64,000 bases of DNA, taken from Paenibacillus contaminans (GTDB taxonomy: Bacteria > Bacillota > Bacilli > Paenibacillales > NBRC-103111). A model generated the notes under the pieces. The model was not told the DNA's origin. It was given only the letters and a program-made list of their open reading frames with translations, and searched no databases. The translations under genes and the position numbers were made by a program. The stretch covers positions 53,287 to 117,286 of the forward strand of contig NZ_QMFB01000030.1 of the NCBI RefSeq assembly GCF_003285015.1, in the 5' to 3' direction. Position 1 is the first letter of the stretch. Every line of letters starts with the position of its first letter. Positions 41,567 through 52,100 of this stretch are shown here, piece by piece.

Positions 41567-43180
41567 TCAATTGCTTGAAACAAATTCGACCGGCTTGCCC
41601 GTCGCATCGCTAATTTGTTTGGCGTAAGCCTCGAATATTTCCTTCGCTTTATACTTGGTCATCAGCTCTTCCCGGTATTTCGGCCAATTTGTGCCGGACT
41701 TGTCCTCAAACAGCATTTTCACGTGATATTCGTTCATCTTGCCCCGCATCTCGCCGAGATTCGTGCCTGCGGGAGGAGTCGTGCTGGCGCCTACCGGCGG
41801 CGCATAAATAAAATTGGATTTTAGATACGCTTGGATTTCCGCATCGCGGGGCGTCAAGTCCGGATCGTTGACGGTAAAGCCGAATTTCTCCGGCGCGTTC
41901 GGCGAGAAGAAATCGTAAATCGTCAAGAAATTACCGTTCTGGACTACGTCCTTCTTGAATTGCTCCTTATTCCAATTGATCGTTTTGCCGTTCATCGTAT
42001 AGTGCTTGTCTTTCAATCCGAGCTGCGTAAGCAGGAAGCCTTCCTCGCCGGCCAGCCAGTCCAAAATCTCGACCGTTTTCTTGATTTTCTCCGGATTGTC
42101 CTTGGCCGTCTTCGTGCTGAACAGAAACGAATTCCCGGCCTCGTTCTCCGTATAGAACGGCTTGCCCGGAAACGGATTGAACGGCACCCAGTCCGCCTTC
42201 GGGTTTAATCCTTTCGTCTTCGCCTGTACGCTGTTCGGGTCGCTTTCCATCGCAAAGTTCGGAAGCGCGGAATACACAATGCCGACTTTGCCCTGCACCG
42301 CCTTATCGATTACCTGCGGCGCCTTGTTCAGAAACCAGTCCGGGTCGACCAAGCCTTCGTCGATCATTTGCAGAACCTCGTCTGCAACCTTGCCTACCCC
42401 CGGATCGGTCGCAACATCGATAAACTTTCCGTTCGAGACGAAATAGTAGGTGTACAAGCCGTTATTGCGGAATTGCGGAAAATCGCGCGGAAAGCTCGTT
42501 CCGCTCCCGCTTGTCGAATAGCCGTACGTATCCGGCTTGCCGTTCCCATCCGGGTCGCCGGTCGTAAACTTCTTCATCGCTTCCATCATTTGATCGTAGG
42601 AGGTCGGCACGGGCAAGCCGAATTTATCTAGCCAATCCTTGCGAATGTAGTACGCTAGGCTGGATTTTTTATTATAAGGTAGCGGCGCCCGGTAAAAATC
42701 GTTCTCGATCTGGAACGTCCTCATTTCGACTTCGTCCGTCATCCAATACTTGTAGTAATTCGGCATCGTTTGCGGAGAGACATACGGTGTCATCACGGCA
42801 AGCAAGCCGTCCTTAGCTAATTTTTGGGAGAATATCCCTGTGCCTACGAACATGTCGGGCACATCGCCGCTGGCCAGCGCCAGGGAAACTTTGTTGTCGT
42901 AGTCCGCACCCATCGGGTAGCTTTGCACGGTCAGCTCGACATTGAATTTCTCTTCGATCGTCCGTTTCACAAAATCGTCCTTCGCATCCTTCGGCAGCAA
43001 GCTTCCCTGATCGCCGTCGACGAACCAATTCAGCTTCATTTTGGCTTCCGGTTTGGCCGTCCCCGCCCCGGGAGACGCCTCGCCCGGCTTCGCCGAAGGC
43101 GGCGTGTCAGCTTGCTTCGTGCATCCGACGGCAACGAGCGCAACCGCTGTCAACGCCAAAATCATGCTTCTCTTTTTCAT
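41567..43180 (-). CDS. ABC importer 2: solute-binding lipoprotein
   Basis: 537 residues. The signal peptide ends in VAVGC with lipidated Cys20, followed by a Pro/Gly/Ala-rich tether. Binding-protein features include DVPDMFVGTGIFSQKLAKDGLL, YYIRKDWLDKFGLPVPTSYDQM and FTTGDPDGNGKPDTYG, the metal-binding-like loop of the LplA group. The C-terminus (YREELMTKYKAKEIFEAYAKQI) is also usual for that group. GGAGGGG lies 10 bp before the ATG. It heads the importer 2 operon, and an ACTGYA repeat pair lies 82-127 bp upstream. The ligand is unknown. Confidence 0.9.
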   Translation of the reverse strand: MKKRSMILALTAVALVAVGCTKQADTPPSAKPGEASPGAGTAKPEAKMKLNWFVDGDQGSLLPKDAKDDFVKRTIEEKFNVELTVQSYPMGADYDNKVSLALASGDVPDMFVGTGIFSQKLAKDGLLAVMTPYVSPQTMPNYYKYWMTDEVEMRTFQIENDFYRAPLPYNKKSSLAYYIRKDWLDKFGLPVPTSYDQMMEAMKKFTTGDPDGNGKPDTYGYSTSGSGTSFPRDFPQFRNNGLYTYYFVSNGKFIDVATDPGVGKVADEVLQMIDEGLVDPDWFLNKAPQVIDKAVQGKVGIVYSALPNFAMESDPNSVQAKTKGLNPKADWVPFNPFPGKPFYTENEAGNSFLFSTKTAKDNPEKIKKTVEILDWLAGEEGFLLTQLGLKDKHYTMNGKTINWNKEQFKKDVVQNGNFLTIYDFFSPNAPEKFGFTVNDPDLTPRDAEIQAYLKSNFIYAPPVGASTTPPAGTNLGEMRGKMNEYHVKMLFEDKSGTNWPKYREELMTKYKAKEIFEAYAKQISDATGKPVEFVSSN

Positions 43181-43261
43181 TTGTCAACATCCCCTCCAAA
43201 GTGTTGTATGGTAGTTGTTCGATCGCATCCTAATCATTTCACGGCAAGCTGCACCCGGTAT

Positions 43262-43307
43262 ACTGCAAAAACGGGCTTTTCGGCCATTGTTTTTGGACTG
43301 TACTTTT
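43262..43307. promoter_or_regulatory. ACTGYA repeat pair upstream of importer 2
   Basis: GGTATACTGCAAAA (ACTG at 43262) and ACTGTACTTTTT (ACTG at 43297) are 35 bp apart. An almost identical pair, 34 bp apart, precedes the SLH gene at 52918, and a third precedes the membrane AraC sensor. Read toward the gene, TATACC may be the -10 box. Candidate site for that sensor. Confidence 0.5.
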
Positions 43308-43430
43308 TGATGCTGCTGTAATTTCGGGCAATCTACAACAAAGCCCCCCCAAAAGTGAAGCATGCCTCTGCAGCTTATTCCTATTACTTTCGGGGGAGCC
43401 CCCGTTATCCAAGAATCGCTTCTATTTGAA

Positions 43431-43462
43431 CAAAACACCCGCTTCCAAGAAGCAGGTGCCCT
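43431..43462 (-). terminator. Terminator of membrane AraC sensor 1
   Basis: On the minus strand CACCTGCTTC pairs with GAAGCGGGTG over a three-base loop, followed by TTTTGTTC. It sits just after the stop codon at 43470. The remaining sequence to 43181 is promoter region with one imperfect long inverted repeat (about 43337-43402). Confidence 0.75.
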
Positions 43463-43469
43463 GTAAGCT

Positions 43470-45830
43470 TTAAATATTCGAACGGTACTCGTTCGGCGTC
43501 GCTCCGAATCTGCGCTTAAACAGCTTGAAGAAATAGCTCTGATTACTGAAGCCGACGCTCTCCATAATATGGTTGATGCTTAGGCTGTTGTTCTCCATCA
43601 GACGGATCGCATGATTCAAACGGACTGCCGTTATATATTCGGCTACCGACATGTCTTCGCTGCTGCGATACAGCTTGCCGGCGTATGCCGGGGAAAGCTT
43701 GACCATATCGGCCACCGTTTGCAGACATAAATTGGGGTCCGCATATTGCTGTTCCACGATTTCTTTAATCGTATCGACGACAAGGCGTCGATTCGCCTGA
43801 TTGTCCGGCGACCTGCTCTGCCTCTTCTCGGATACTTCATGAAACAAGTCGAGAAACAGCCGGCTTATATCCTCAAGCGTCTCCTGCACCATAATCTGCT
43901 GAAGGAAATTGCCCATCTCCAAAGAGCGTTGACGCTGCGTATTGCGGTTCATTTCCTGGATCGTTTGATTGGCCAGCACCCGCAAATGCAATAACAGATC
44001 GATCACGTTGTCGTAATTCAGCTGTGCCATCCGTTCGAAAAATCGCGACAAATACGATTGATACATGCTGTAATCCGCCGACTTGAACGCCTCGACCCAC
44101 TTTCGCTCCCATTCCGCCGGGAACCGAATATTCGTATTTTCCAAGCGCTCCCGGATCATGGCGGGGGTGATGAGCGAGTGCTTGCCGAAAACGAGCCTGT
44201 ATTTGGCATGGTCCATAACCGCTTCGTATTGCTGTGTAATGTCCCGATGTCCGACCGTTTCGTCGCTTATGACCGCAGTCAGCCCCAATTTGTAATAAGC
44301 TCTGACCGTTCCCTGCAAAGCCTGCAGCGATTCGCAGATGCGGGCATAAGCGTCCGTTTCGGACTGCCCGATCCTGACCAGGATGATCAGATGATCGTTT
44401 CCCATATCGACGATATGGCTGACGGAGCATTCGGAAAGCAGATCCTGCGCGATGTTGCCGATCGCAAATTTGTACAGCTTCCGTTCCGCTTGATCGAACT
44501 TGGACGTAAACTCGTGATAACGGTCGAGCTTGAGCAAGCACAGCACGTATTTCTCGCTTTCGGATAAGGCCGCATCCGTTTGCGCCTGCAGCTCCTCCAG
44601 CGTAATATTGGAGCTGTCGAGGATCAGCTTGCGCCAAAAATAGCTTTTGACGATTGCGCTCTGAGCCTGTTTGTCGACCTTCAGCATGCGCACTTCGGTC
44701 ATCGCTTCCTCGAACATCGACGAAATAAATCCGAATTCCCCTCTTCGCTCAAGCAGCGTACTGTTGCTCGCCGTCCCCTCCTTCTGGATGCTTCGGCGAA
44801 TTTGATACAATACCCTCGCGATCGGGTTGTACAAGCGCGAGACGAGCAGGATGGAGCTTGCCAGCACGCCTAACAGCACCAGCGCGATGATCGTGATCGA
44901 GAACGATTGCATTCTGCCGATCACATTCATGACGGTATCGTAAGGCTGAATGCTGACGATCGTCCAGCCGTTAGCTTGCGACGTGGCATAGGTGATCAAA
45001 TTTGTGCCGTTATCCGTTTCATTGAGAAAGAAGGAAGAAGGCTCTCCGTTCCGAAGCTTCTCGAAGCCTATTTTTTCACTTATGGCCAGTTGGTACTGCG
45101 AGCTGAATTCGCCGTCATTCCATGCGTTCAGGGCAATGCCGTTTTTGTCGAGAATCATGATTTTGCTGTTCGCGTATTTGGTGAGACGATTGATTTCGGA
45201 AATATTGGCAAAGAGCCATTCCGGCTTCACATGAAAAATAAGCATGCTTCCCCGGTCTCCGGACGTTTCATCCTTCGTGTACATGAAGAACGAAAAATGG
45301 CTGGCTTTCCGGCCGCCTTCCGGTTCGTCCTCGAAATACATCGGCACGAGCTGCAGCTTCGGAATATGCTTCGCCGTACGCAAATAATGATCCAGCTTGC
45401 CCGACATGCCGTCGCCTTTGCAATCCAACACCTCATTGTCGGCGTAGTAATAATAACAGCCGCTATGCGCGTTGTAGACCGTTACCGCCTGCAGCAGCGG
45501 CGAGGAATTCATAATTTTCTCGAACGACATAATGCTCGGATACCGTTTGTACGCCTCCGTTTGCGCCGTGTCCATCAAATAGGCCGTTCTCGAATCCGAA
45601 TAGGTGGATGCAATCAAGGTTTGCAGCAATTTGTTCGTAAAATCGATGTTATAGATGACCTGGTCCAGCATCTTGCCGTTCGCCTCGAATTGGATGCTGG
45701 ATAGCGTCGATTTGGAATTGTAGAACAACGCTGTGGAAACGATTACAATAAAAAGAATGGATAAAAGGACGACGGACAGAAACATTTTCAGCCAGTATTT
45801 TCTTGATGCTGCCTTGCGAATCCATTTCAT
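43470..45830 (-). CDS. Membrane-anchored AraC-type sensor/regulator (1)
   Basis: 786 residues. A first membrane segment (about 13-36, LKMFLSVVLLSILFIVIVST) is followed by an extracellular Cache-like region of about 260 residues, a second membrane segment near 305-325 (SITIIALVLLGVLASSILLV), a HAMP-like linker, a cytoplasmic central region and a C-terminal AraC double helix-turn-helix (LQTVADMVKLSPAYAGKLY, INHIMESVGFSNQSYFFKLFKRRFGATPNEYR). There is no histidine kinase domain, so signal and DNA binding are in one protein. GAAGGAG precedes the ATG. It lies upstream of importer 2 on the same strand with its own terminator, and probably activates importer 2 and the SLH gene at 46193. Confidence 0.88.
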   Translation of the reverse strand: MKWIRKAASRKYWLKMFLSVVLLSILFIVIVSTALFYNSKSTLSSIQFEANGKMLDQVIYNIDFTNKLLQTLIASTYSDSRTAYLMDTAQTEAYKRYPSIMSFEKIMNSSPLLQAVTVYNAHSGCYYYYADNEVLDCKGDGMSGKLDHYLRTAKHIPKLQLVPMYFEDEPEGGRKASHFSFFMYTKDETSGDRGSMLIFHVKPEWLFANISEINRLTKYANSKIMILDKNGIALNAWNDGEFSSQYQLAISEKIGFEKLRNGEPSSFFLNETDNGTNLITYATSQANGWTIVSIQPYDTVMNVIGRMQSFSITIIALVLLGVLASSILLVSRLYNPIARVLYQIRRSIQKEGTASNSTLLERRGEFGFISSMFEEAMTEVRMLKVDKQAQSAIVKSYFWRKLILDSSNITLEELQAQTDAALSESEKYVLCLLKLDRYHEFTSKFDQAERKLYKFAIGNIAQDLLSECSVSHIVDMGNDHLIILVRIGQSETDAYARICESLQALQGTVRAYYKLGLTAVISDETVGHRDITQQYEAVMDHAKYRLVFGKHSLITPAMIRERLENTNIRFPAEWERKWVEAFKSADYSMYQSYLSRFFERMAQLNYDNVIDLLLHLRVLANQTIQEMNRNTQRQRSLEMGNFLQQIMVQETLEDISRLFLDLFHEVSEKRQSRSPDNQANRRLVVDTIKEIVEQQYADPNLCLQTVADMVKLSPAYAGKLYRSSEDMSVAEYITAVRLNHAIRLMENNSLSINHIMESVGFSNQSYFFKLFKRRFGATPNEYRSNI

Positions 45831-45906
45831 CTGCTCTACTCCTTCTCCCGACGATCCGGCATTCCGAAAGTTAGTTTAATCCTATACAGAAATGGACGAA
45901 CCGTAA

Positions 45907-45936
45907 ACTGTAAAATACGAGAATAGACTGCAAAAT
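45907..45936. promoter_or_regulatory. ACTGYA repeat pair upstream of membrane AraC sensor 1
   Basis: ACTGTAAAAT (45907) and ACTGCAAAAT (45927) are direct repeats 20 bp apart, close to the 21-bp spacing typical of AraC half-sites. They lie 77-106 bp upstream of the sensor start, suggesting autoregulation. Confidence 0.5.
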
Positions 45937-45965
45937 TGCGGAATGCCGGCAGCGCTGCACATAGC

Positions 45966-46044
45966 AAGGATAAACGGCTTCGCCGTCCTTAAGGACTGGC
46001 ACGTTTACCGAGGTTTAGAGCCGCTTCCACGATATACTTTCTGA
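45966..46044. repeat. Dispersed intergenic repeat, copy F
   Basis: A full-length copy and the best match to the consensus: AAGGATAAACGGCTTCGCCG, then GTCCTTAAGGAC, CGTTTACCGAGGTTTAGAGCC, and CACGATATACTTTCTGA. The outer TAAACG and CGTTTA arms and the inner GTCC/GGAC arms can pair. It is followed six bases later by copy G in the same orientation. Confidence 0.8.
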
Positions 46045-46050
46045 TAAACC

Positions 46051-46129
46051 AAGGATAAACGGCTTCGCCGTTTTCTAGACGGCGCGTTTACCGGGAAATG
46101 GAGCCGCATCTGCGATATACGTGCTGACA
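46051..46129. repeat. Dispersed intergenic repeat, copy G
   Basis: A second full-length copy in tandem with copy F, starting with the identical AAGGATAAACGGCTTCGCCG. The middle (TTTTCTAGACGGCG) and right end (GATATACGTGCTGACA) have diverged. Together F and G fill most of the 362-bp gap between the SLH gene and the sensor. Confidence 0.75.
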
Positions 46130-46136
46130 TGTCGAA

Positions 46137-46163
46137 ATGCCGGCAGAGAAAGCCTGCCGGCAT
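46137..46163 (-). terminator. Hairpin after the 2241-residue SLH gene
   Basis: ATGCCGGCAG pairs perfectly with CTGCCGGCAT over a seven-base loop, 30 bp after the stop codon. The tail on the minus strand is TTTCG, a modest T run. Confidence 0.6.
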
Positions 46164-46192
46164 AGGATAACGGTTTGAGCACCTGCAAACGA

Positions 46193-49100
46193 TCAGGAAT
46201 CCAGCTTCGCCAGATTATAAATCGCTTGCGCCGCTTCGGCGCGATTCGTCGAGCCAAGCGGAAAAAACCTGTCGCCGCTTCTGCCGGCAACCAGCCCAAG
46301 CGACGCTGCGGCATCCAGCGCTTGCCGCGCCCATTCGCTTGTTAAATCGCGGTCGGCGAACGCGGCTATCGGAGCTATCGGCGTTTGTTCGTTCTTGCTT
46401 CCCTGTTTCAGAGCGTAGGCGCGAACGAGCATGACCGCCATTTCTTCGCGGGTAATGGTTCGTTCCGGTGCAAATAGGCCGGTATCCGTACCATTGACAA
46501 GCCCGGCTTTGGCCGCCGCTGCGACGTATCCCGGGTACCATGCATCCGGATCCACATCTGCGAACGATACCGTTCCACCCGTCTCAAGTCCCAGCATGCG
46601 GACGAGCAGGGTTGCGAACTCGGCACGATTCACATCGCGGGACGGCTCAAATGCGTTGTCCGATACTCCTTCGACGAGATGGCGGGCAGCCGTCTCCTTC
46701 AGCATCCGGTAAGCCCAGTGTCCGGCCGGGACATCCTCGAACGTTTTGTCATAGGCAAGCACGACCACTTTACCGGGGCGTGGCAGCATCGCTTCGATCC
46801 GATCGCCGTTTACCTTGCCGCCCAAATATTCGAGTTTTCCGTCTTCTCCCAGCCTATATACCCCGATTAAACCTGCATCGGCTTGCTCATCGTAGGCTAA
46901 GCTGACCGTCAGCGGCAGCGCTAAATGTTCGCCGTCTTCTACAGCGGACAGCCGGATATCGTATACGGCGCTTGCTGCTTTCAACTCGGCATTCGCTTGC
47001 TCGCTCAACTGTGCAAGTTGCTGTTTTTCCGCTTCACCCCACCCGGCTTGAATGGAGACGACCAGTTTTTCCTCCTTATTTGCTGAGAAATTCAAAAGTT
47101 CTCTTACCTGCCCCATCGCCTCTTTCGATAGCCAAAGCGTTAAACCGTCTTTAACGATCGCTATTTGTTCGGCTTCTTCCAACAATTCGCGGGATACCGT
47201 CATTTCCGTCTGCCCTGCTTGCAGTGCCAGGAAAACGATCCCGTCTTGATTCGGCTTCGGAGCCGGCGGCTTCTCAACGACAGCTTGCCCGGCTCCCGGT
47301 TCATTCGTTCCCGTATTTTCAACAGCATTCGGCACTAGAATGAAATGAACCGTATAGGTTTTGCGGGTAACGCCGTCTTCGGCTGTGACCGTAATTTTGG
47401 TTTTGCCGGACCATGCCGCCGCCGCTTCAATATCGACCGCTGCATTTGCATCTTCTGCAGCCGCGGTTACGGTTGGAATACTGCTCGTTCCCTCGGGTCG
47501 CGAAACCGTATAATTCACCACATCGGCATTGAAACCGCTAATGGTTAAACCGTCTACTTTCAAGTCGCTTAAGTTGGCATTGTTATTCATTACGCGATCG
47601 TTAGCCAAAACCGTAAACGGATATATTTTTTCCTTGCGGTTTGCGGCGGCATCCGAAACGACTACCTTCAGTACATGGTCGCTCGCGCTTCCATCCATCT
47701 CGAGTTCCCCGCCTTCATAAGGAACATCGTCGATAAACGTTTCTACCCTCACACCCGGCCAGTTCCCATCCTGAAGCTTGGCAGTAAAAATAACATTGTC
47801 TCCCTCTTTGAAAACCGCCCCTTCTTTCATCTTGCCGCCGTTCGCATAGACGCTGAATGACGGCAAAGACAGGTTTGTCGGCTGAAGAATGAGTCCTTCG
47901 TATAGGCCGATTTCATAACCTTTGGACGATGTATTTTTGCCGATGACCTCATACTTGAGCTCATGCTTTCCGGCATCCAACGTTTGGGCTCCCATATCGA
48001 CCGCAACAGGAACGGGAGCGTCGTAAGCCGTATTTTTGCTCGCATAAAGATCAAAATCCGCGCCAATCCGTTCCCCGTCCATATACATAGCCGCTATGCC
48101 GCGGGAATCATCCTTCGCATAATACGCGAATACGGTATATTCCTCAGCCGGACGGAAAAGCTCGAATTCCAGCCCCACGTAATCGCCGGCTTTCGTCGCC
48201 GACAGCACTCTTCCTTTTTCCCCGTAAGAATCGCTGTACATCTGAAGACCGACAGGTTCTTTCACCGGATATAACGACTGAATGGGATAAATATATTTGC
48301 TGGCGGCAAGATCTCCCCAGTCGTCATCGTGCCGGTAGACCGTTCCTGCAGGTGCCGGGGACGTTTCGAGAACGGCTGAAGTTTCGTCTCCGAACGGGAA
48401 CAGCAGTTGAGCGCTAAAAGATAAGAAGTTTTCCGCGTTCACTCTGGAAGGCATGTTTAACGGCATTGTGTGCGATTTCGTCTTTTCCCCGCTCGTTCCC
48501 GAAGTAAGTCTAACGAATGTAGCCGTATTGTCGTCATCCACGATCCAAGCGGATACGGACGAATCCTCGTCGACTGCCTTCGCCCTGTCGAAGCCGGAAG
48601 CTGCTACTGCTTCATAGGCAATTTTGTACGTCGTCCGTTTCGGCATCGCGAAAGGAATAATCACGCCTTCTTCCAGTTGCGCGGGCGTGATGGTAAACAC
48701 GACGTCATTTTCGGGATCGATGGTCCAGTTCGGGTTATTGCCGTCAGGCGGCAGGATTTTGGAAATGCGAATATCCAACGTCTCTTGCTCTACAAAACCC
48801 GCTGGAATTTTATCTTGGAAGCGAACTTCATTCAAATCCGTACTCATCGTGTGTACAAACGTGCTGAATGTAACCGGCGAATTCGGAGCAGGCTCTCCGT
48901 CGTATATTTTAGCCATTTTCAAATACGCTTTGCGTTGGAGCAGCGCCCATATTTCGGAATATTCTTCCTCAACGCCGGACAAGTATTGCAAAAATTCGGA
49001 AATATCCACGCCGGCCTTGTACAAATAAACTATGGCCAAGTAAGCATCCTGGATAACGACGCCATCATGCGAGACGGCAAATCGATCCGGATTCAGCTTA

Positions 49101-52100
49101 TTCTCGAAACCGTCGTAATACCATCTTCCTTCCAGGTAAAATTCCCGCACCAAGTACCATAACAATCCGCGGGCATATTCTAAATATTGCGCCTTCAACT
49201 GCGGGTCCGTCTCGTAATAACCCAATTTGGCGGCTGTCAGCATGACAAGCGAGCTAACGTTATCGGTAGAATCGTCGCTCGTGATGCCGGCCGAGGCTCC
49301 CGACGGATTATACTCGGTCCAGTAATACACGTGATTATTCCATACCCCTTTATGGAACCCGTAACGCGGCACTTGGTTATAATAGAAGCTTTTTGCGGCC
49401 TGCAAATAATCTGCGTTTCCATATAATTCATAAGAGTTAATCATGGTCGAGGCGATTTGGCTGTTCACATGATGATCCGGTTCATGCAAGCTCCATTTGT
49501 AACCATAACCATCCAACCACTCCCAGTCGAATACATCGTCCCATCCGCCTGCCCATTCCGGATGCGGCACATATTGAGAAGGAAAGTATTTAGATACAAA
49601 CCGGTTGCTGCCGTCAGGCTGCCACTGAGAGAACAATAAGTATTGAAGCAATTCATTCGATCTCTCTTTAAAATATGGTTCTCCGGTCAGTACATAAGAC
49701 GGATTGTATTCGCTTTGCACATACCTTTGCATGCTTCTTGGAAAATATTTGTTGCTGTACCCGGCATGAGCGCTTAATAACGGATTGAACTCGATATCCC
49801 CGGCAATTGCAAGCGGCATTCCGGGCGCTATAGCTTGCCCGAGCAATCCGTTCATTACAGGAACCGTCGCATCTCTAGCCAATGTCAGCTCCGGCGTGCT
49901 TAAGGTAATGTAATTGAGCGCTTCGCCCTCGGTGGGACCGAAGTAATAGTCGGCTAACGGTTTTTGCGTCCATACCGAAGCCGCCGGCGGATTCAATTCG
50001 ATGCCGGGCATCAGCGACCAGAAGTCTGCGGGCTCCATCTGTTCATTCACATCGTAGAGATCCGTCACGGGAACTAAATTTCGCGCCGAATCCACCAGCG
50101 TTTGCCGAAGCTCCGCTTCGTCCAGCCATACGCCGCCCGGTCCGCCAACCGGTTTTATCTGTATGTCTAATTGCGTTGCCGCTTCCGGAGCCCATTTCTG
50201 AGCGGTAAGAAGCTTCCATTCCGATGCGGCGGCGCCTGTAATCTCATCTAGCCGCAATCGTTCGCCCGCTTCATTAAACCACTCGAATACGAGAGCGATT
50301 GCGCTTGCACCGTTCTCCGTCTTGTAGCGCAGCTGAGCGTTGTACATTTTCCCGCCAAATACGGCAATATTCGGCTGCGAAACGATCGCAATGTCGTCTT
50401 GAGAAGCCCTTGTTACTTTCAAGGATTTTGCTCCGGTATACGTTTCGTCAGAAACGAGTTCCATCGAGCCGTTCGTCGCTTGTTTATCGTACACCCATGA
50501 ATCCGGGACGGAATCTCCTTTCTCAAACCCGTGGTTGCGCAGCAGATTATGGTTAACCAATCTCGCCTGGTCAAACCAGACGCTTCCCGTTCCTTCCTTT
50601 ACCATAAGGGAGACCTTGACGTAGCGGGCATCTCTCGGCGCAATCTGTTCATGGAATAATTTACGCCAATCGTTTCCATTCCGTACACCCGTAACGATCT
50701 CTCGGGAAAGGAAGCCCGCGGAATCAGGCGTTGAATACCATTCGATCGACATCGCAACGTCGCCTTGCAGATTGTCCGTCCGATAGAACGTCTCCACTTG
50801 ATAAGCATTGTCCGGTACGATGACTGTATACGGGTGTATGATGCTCGATATATCGGTCTCATGGCCGTTTATCAGCTTTATGGATTTATTGCCGTCATGG
50901 GAAACGGAGTCGTCCCAGCTCCAGCTTCCGATTGTGCCGTCGTTGGAGAATTGCCAAGAATCGGGCGAGCCGCCCCCTTCTTCAAAGCCCGCATTGTTCA
51001 ACAAATTGGTCGTAAAGGGAGTCGTCGTATCGATAATCGTCAGTGCCGCAGATGCTATGGAACCGCTTGAGAACGCAAAAGACAAGCCATACATCTTGGT
51101 CGCTAAAGAAGCAAGGTAACCCTCGTTAAGCGTCACGCGATTGCCTTGAACCGAATATTGCTGAGAAGTCAACAGCTGATTCCCGATCCGAAGCGCTGTC
51201 AGTTCCCCTTCGCTTTCTTTAAAATCAATCGTTAACGGCTGCCGCAGCAACTCGTTCTTATCGAATGTAACATCAGAAGCGAGTAATTTTGTGGAATTGA
51301 CGATCAACAAGGAAAACGATTGATCGGCCCCTTCGCTAAATGCAAATTCGAAGGCCGTTACTCCCGAGAGGAGCTGCGATAAGTATTGTTTTTTCAGGAT
51401 CACTTGATTTTGTTCCAGCGTATAATCTGTGCCTGCTTCCAGAATACCGCCGCCGGATCTAATTTCTCGCAGCGTATTGCCATTCGCGTATATGACCACG
51501 GGTATATCCTGCTGAGCGGGAATATTTTGATCAAATGCAGCGAAAGAAGGCGATATGGAAGAATTTAATACGATTCTATGAAGCGAAACATCGTCAAACC
51601 AAACCGTCCCGGGCGTATAAATATTGTGCAAAGATATGACGACCGATGTAGCGTTCACGGGTGACAGCACATTCATGGAGAACTTTTTCCATTCGCTCGC
51701 ATTCCGATCGGCTCGAACGCTATCCGCGCTCAGGTAAGTCGAACCGTTATACCAGGACAGCTGAATGAGCGGCTGGCCGGCCAAATTTTCCGTTTTATAA
51801 TAGACGCTAAAGTTATAATTTTTGCCCGCTTGCACCGGGACGCCGCTCCGTGTAACCACAGCTCTGTCGGAAGCGGTAGGAACCGTCAGCTTTACCGAAC
51901 GGCTGCCGCTATTCGCCGTCGCGAGATCGAGCTCTGCTGTCCCATTCGTGTTCACCTTATTCAAAGTCCATCCGGCAGGGGAAGATGCGCCGTCTTCAAA
52001 ACCGGGGTTATCGACCACATTTCCGCCTGCAGACGTTCCATTGGTTATGGTAATTTGCAGCATAAGCGTTTTACCGGAGCTGAAGGAAAAGGCAAGCTCT

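Noticed and set aside
43337..43402. Imperfect 17-bp inverted repeat upstream of importer 2
   Set aside because: Several mismatches, a long loop and no T run on either side; not listed as a terminator.
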